From: DATDPY01 sp964395765
GTDB taxonomy: Bacteria; Bacteroidota; Bacteroidia; Cytophagales; Cyclobacteriaceae
Reading direction: 5' to 3'
Assembly: GCA_964395765.1 (NCBI GenBank)
Contig: CAYNCU010000217.1
Coordinates: forward strand, 1-7,008
DNA: 7,008 nt
Under the pieces are notes generated by a model. That model saw nothing but the letters and a program-made list of their open reading frames with translations, had not been told where the DNA came from and ran no database searches. Positions 6,348 to 7,008 of the stretch are shown piece after piece. How positions within the stretch are numbered: position 1 is the first letter of the stretch; every line of letters begins with the position of its first letter. Both the position numbers and the translations under genes were made by a program.

Positions 6348-7008
6348 TGAATCAGTTATTTTCCAATATCGCAAACCGGAAAGTAGATGAGGAACATCTG
6401 ATGCTGAATCCGTTTCCCGGACTCCGGCCCTTTCAGATAGAGGAGAGTCATCTTTTCTTCGGCCGGGAGGGGCAGACGGATGAGGTGTTGATGAAGCTTT
6501 CGGAAAACCGGTTTGTTGGCATTATTGGACCCTCAGGCAGCGGGAAGTCTTCATTTGTTTATTGTGGAGTGCTTCCTACTCTTTATGGCGGCTTTCTGGC
6601 TCACAAAGGCGCCGACTGGCAGGTGGTTGTAACGCGGCCAGGTGCGTCGCCCGTTGAAAATCTTTCTGATGCTTTGCTTGAAACCGACAAAGACTATCTG
6701 GAATCATCCGATGAAGACAAGAAGATCCGGTATAATATTACAAAGTCACTGTTAAAAAGCTCGTCCCTTGGTCTTGTAGAAGCTATTCAACAAATGAAAA
6801 ATGTAAAGGATAAGAATTACCTTATCCTGGTCGACCAGTTTGAAGAGCTGTTCCGTTTCCGCAGGGTAGATGAAACCGGGCAGAATATTAATGAATCTCT
6901 GGCATTTGTTAATCTGCTTATGGAAGCGGTTCACAATGCCCATGTTTCGGTTTATGTCGCCATTACCATGCGTTCTGATTTTATCGGTGATTGCGCCGAG
7001 TACCCGGA
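6347..7008 (+). CDS. nSTAND1-type STAND NTPase, N-terminal part only
   Basis: The ATG uses the last base of the preceding stop codon (TAATG at 6345-6349), a classic coupled junction, and the frame is open to the right edge: 220 whole codons, no stop. The N-terminus has the hallmark NPFPGLRPF (21-29) and FFGRE (37-41) of novel STAND NTPases. Walker A is GPSGSGKSS (61-69), Walker B is LILVDQFEELF (159-169), and TMRSDF (207-212) is a likely sensor-1 strand. STAND proteins are ATP-driven switches that oligomerise when a C-terminal sensor (often WD40, TPR or other repeats) binds a trigger. That sensor is beyond the window, so specificity is unknown. No effector domain precedes the NTPase, only about 20 residues, which suggests the effector function sits in the upstream TIR-like or membrane proteins. 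Bases 6421-6480 are about 58% G+C by my count, against about 33% in 4381-4440 of the first gene, a mild contrast. Confidence 0.88.
   Translation, partial: MNQLFSNIANRKVDEEHLMLNPFPGLRPFQIEESHLFFGREGQTDEVLMKLSENRFVGIIGPSGSGKSSFVYCGVLPTLYGGFLAHKGADWQVVVTRPGASPVENLSDALLETDKDYLESSDEDKKIRYNITKSLLKSSSLGLVEAIQQMKNVKDKNYLILVDQFEELFRFRRVDETGQNINESLAFVNLLMEAVHNAHVSVYVAITMRSDFIGDCAEYP

Noticed and set aside
1690..7008. Assignment to Thoeris or another named TIR defence system
   Set aside because: No ThsA-type SIR2/SLOG or Macro effector is visible, and the TIR-like protein has three modules with a degenerate first one. The STAND and transporter-like partners do not fit Thoeris.

Overview
The window looks like a piece of a Bacteroidota-type (Bacteroidetes) chromosome. 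The evidence is moderate: AT-rich spacers, starts without Shine-Dalgarno sequences, a degenerate TGGTCA-type heptamer repeat between genes of a kind I associate with this phylum, and the family flavour of the proteins. No rRNA, tRNA, transposase, integrase or CRISPR array is visible.

Left part (1-1689). The window opens inside the 3' end of a CYTH (triphosphate tunnel metalloenzyme) gene on the + strand. A short spacer with a degenerate heptamer repeat and a weak inverted repeat separates it from a convergent - strand gene for a DegT/DnrJ/EryC1/StrS-family, PLP-dependent sugar aminotransferase. Its active-site residues are intact, but the expected N-terminus has no ATG, GTG or TTG start codon. 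A very AT-rich divergent spacer follows (9 G/C in the 80 bases 1581-1660) and probably carries the promoter of the next operon.

Right part (1690-7008). Three + strand genes are packed as one transcription unit, with a 2-base gap at the first junction and a 1-base TAATG overlap at the second. They are: (1) a 1066-residue membrane protein with about 12 helices resembling the NTT/ADP-ATP-translocase-like branch of the major facilitator fold, fused to a long HEAT-like helical region and a C-terminal cyclic-nucleotide-binding-like domain that lacks the usual phosphate-binding arginine; (2) a 484-residue soluble protein built from three successive TIR-like/Rossmannoid modules; (3) the first 220 residues of a novel-STAND (nSTAND1-type) NTPase with clear Walker A and B motifs, running off the right edge.

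Together the three genes look like a signalling or conflict (defence-type) module: a membrane component with a possible ligand sensor, a TIR-like adaptor or effector, and a STAND NTPase switch whose sensor domain lies beyond the window. The assembly and its role are inferred from domain content and tight linkage. I do not recognise it as a named defence system.
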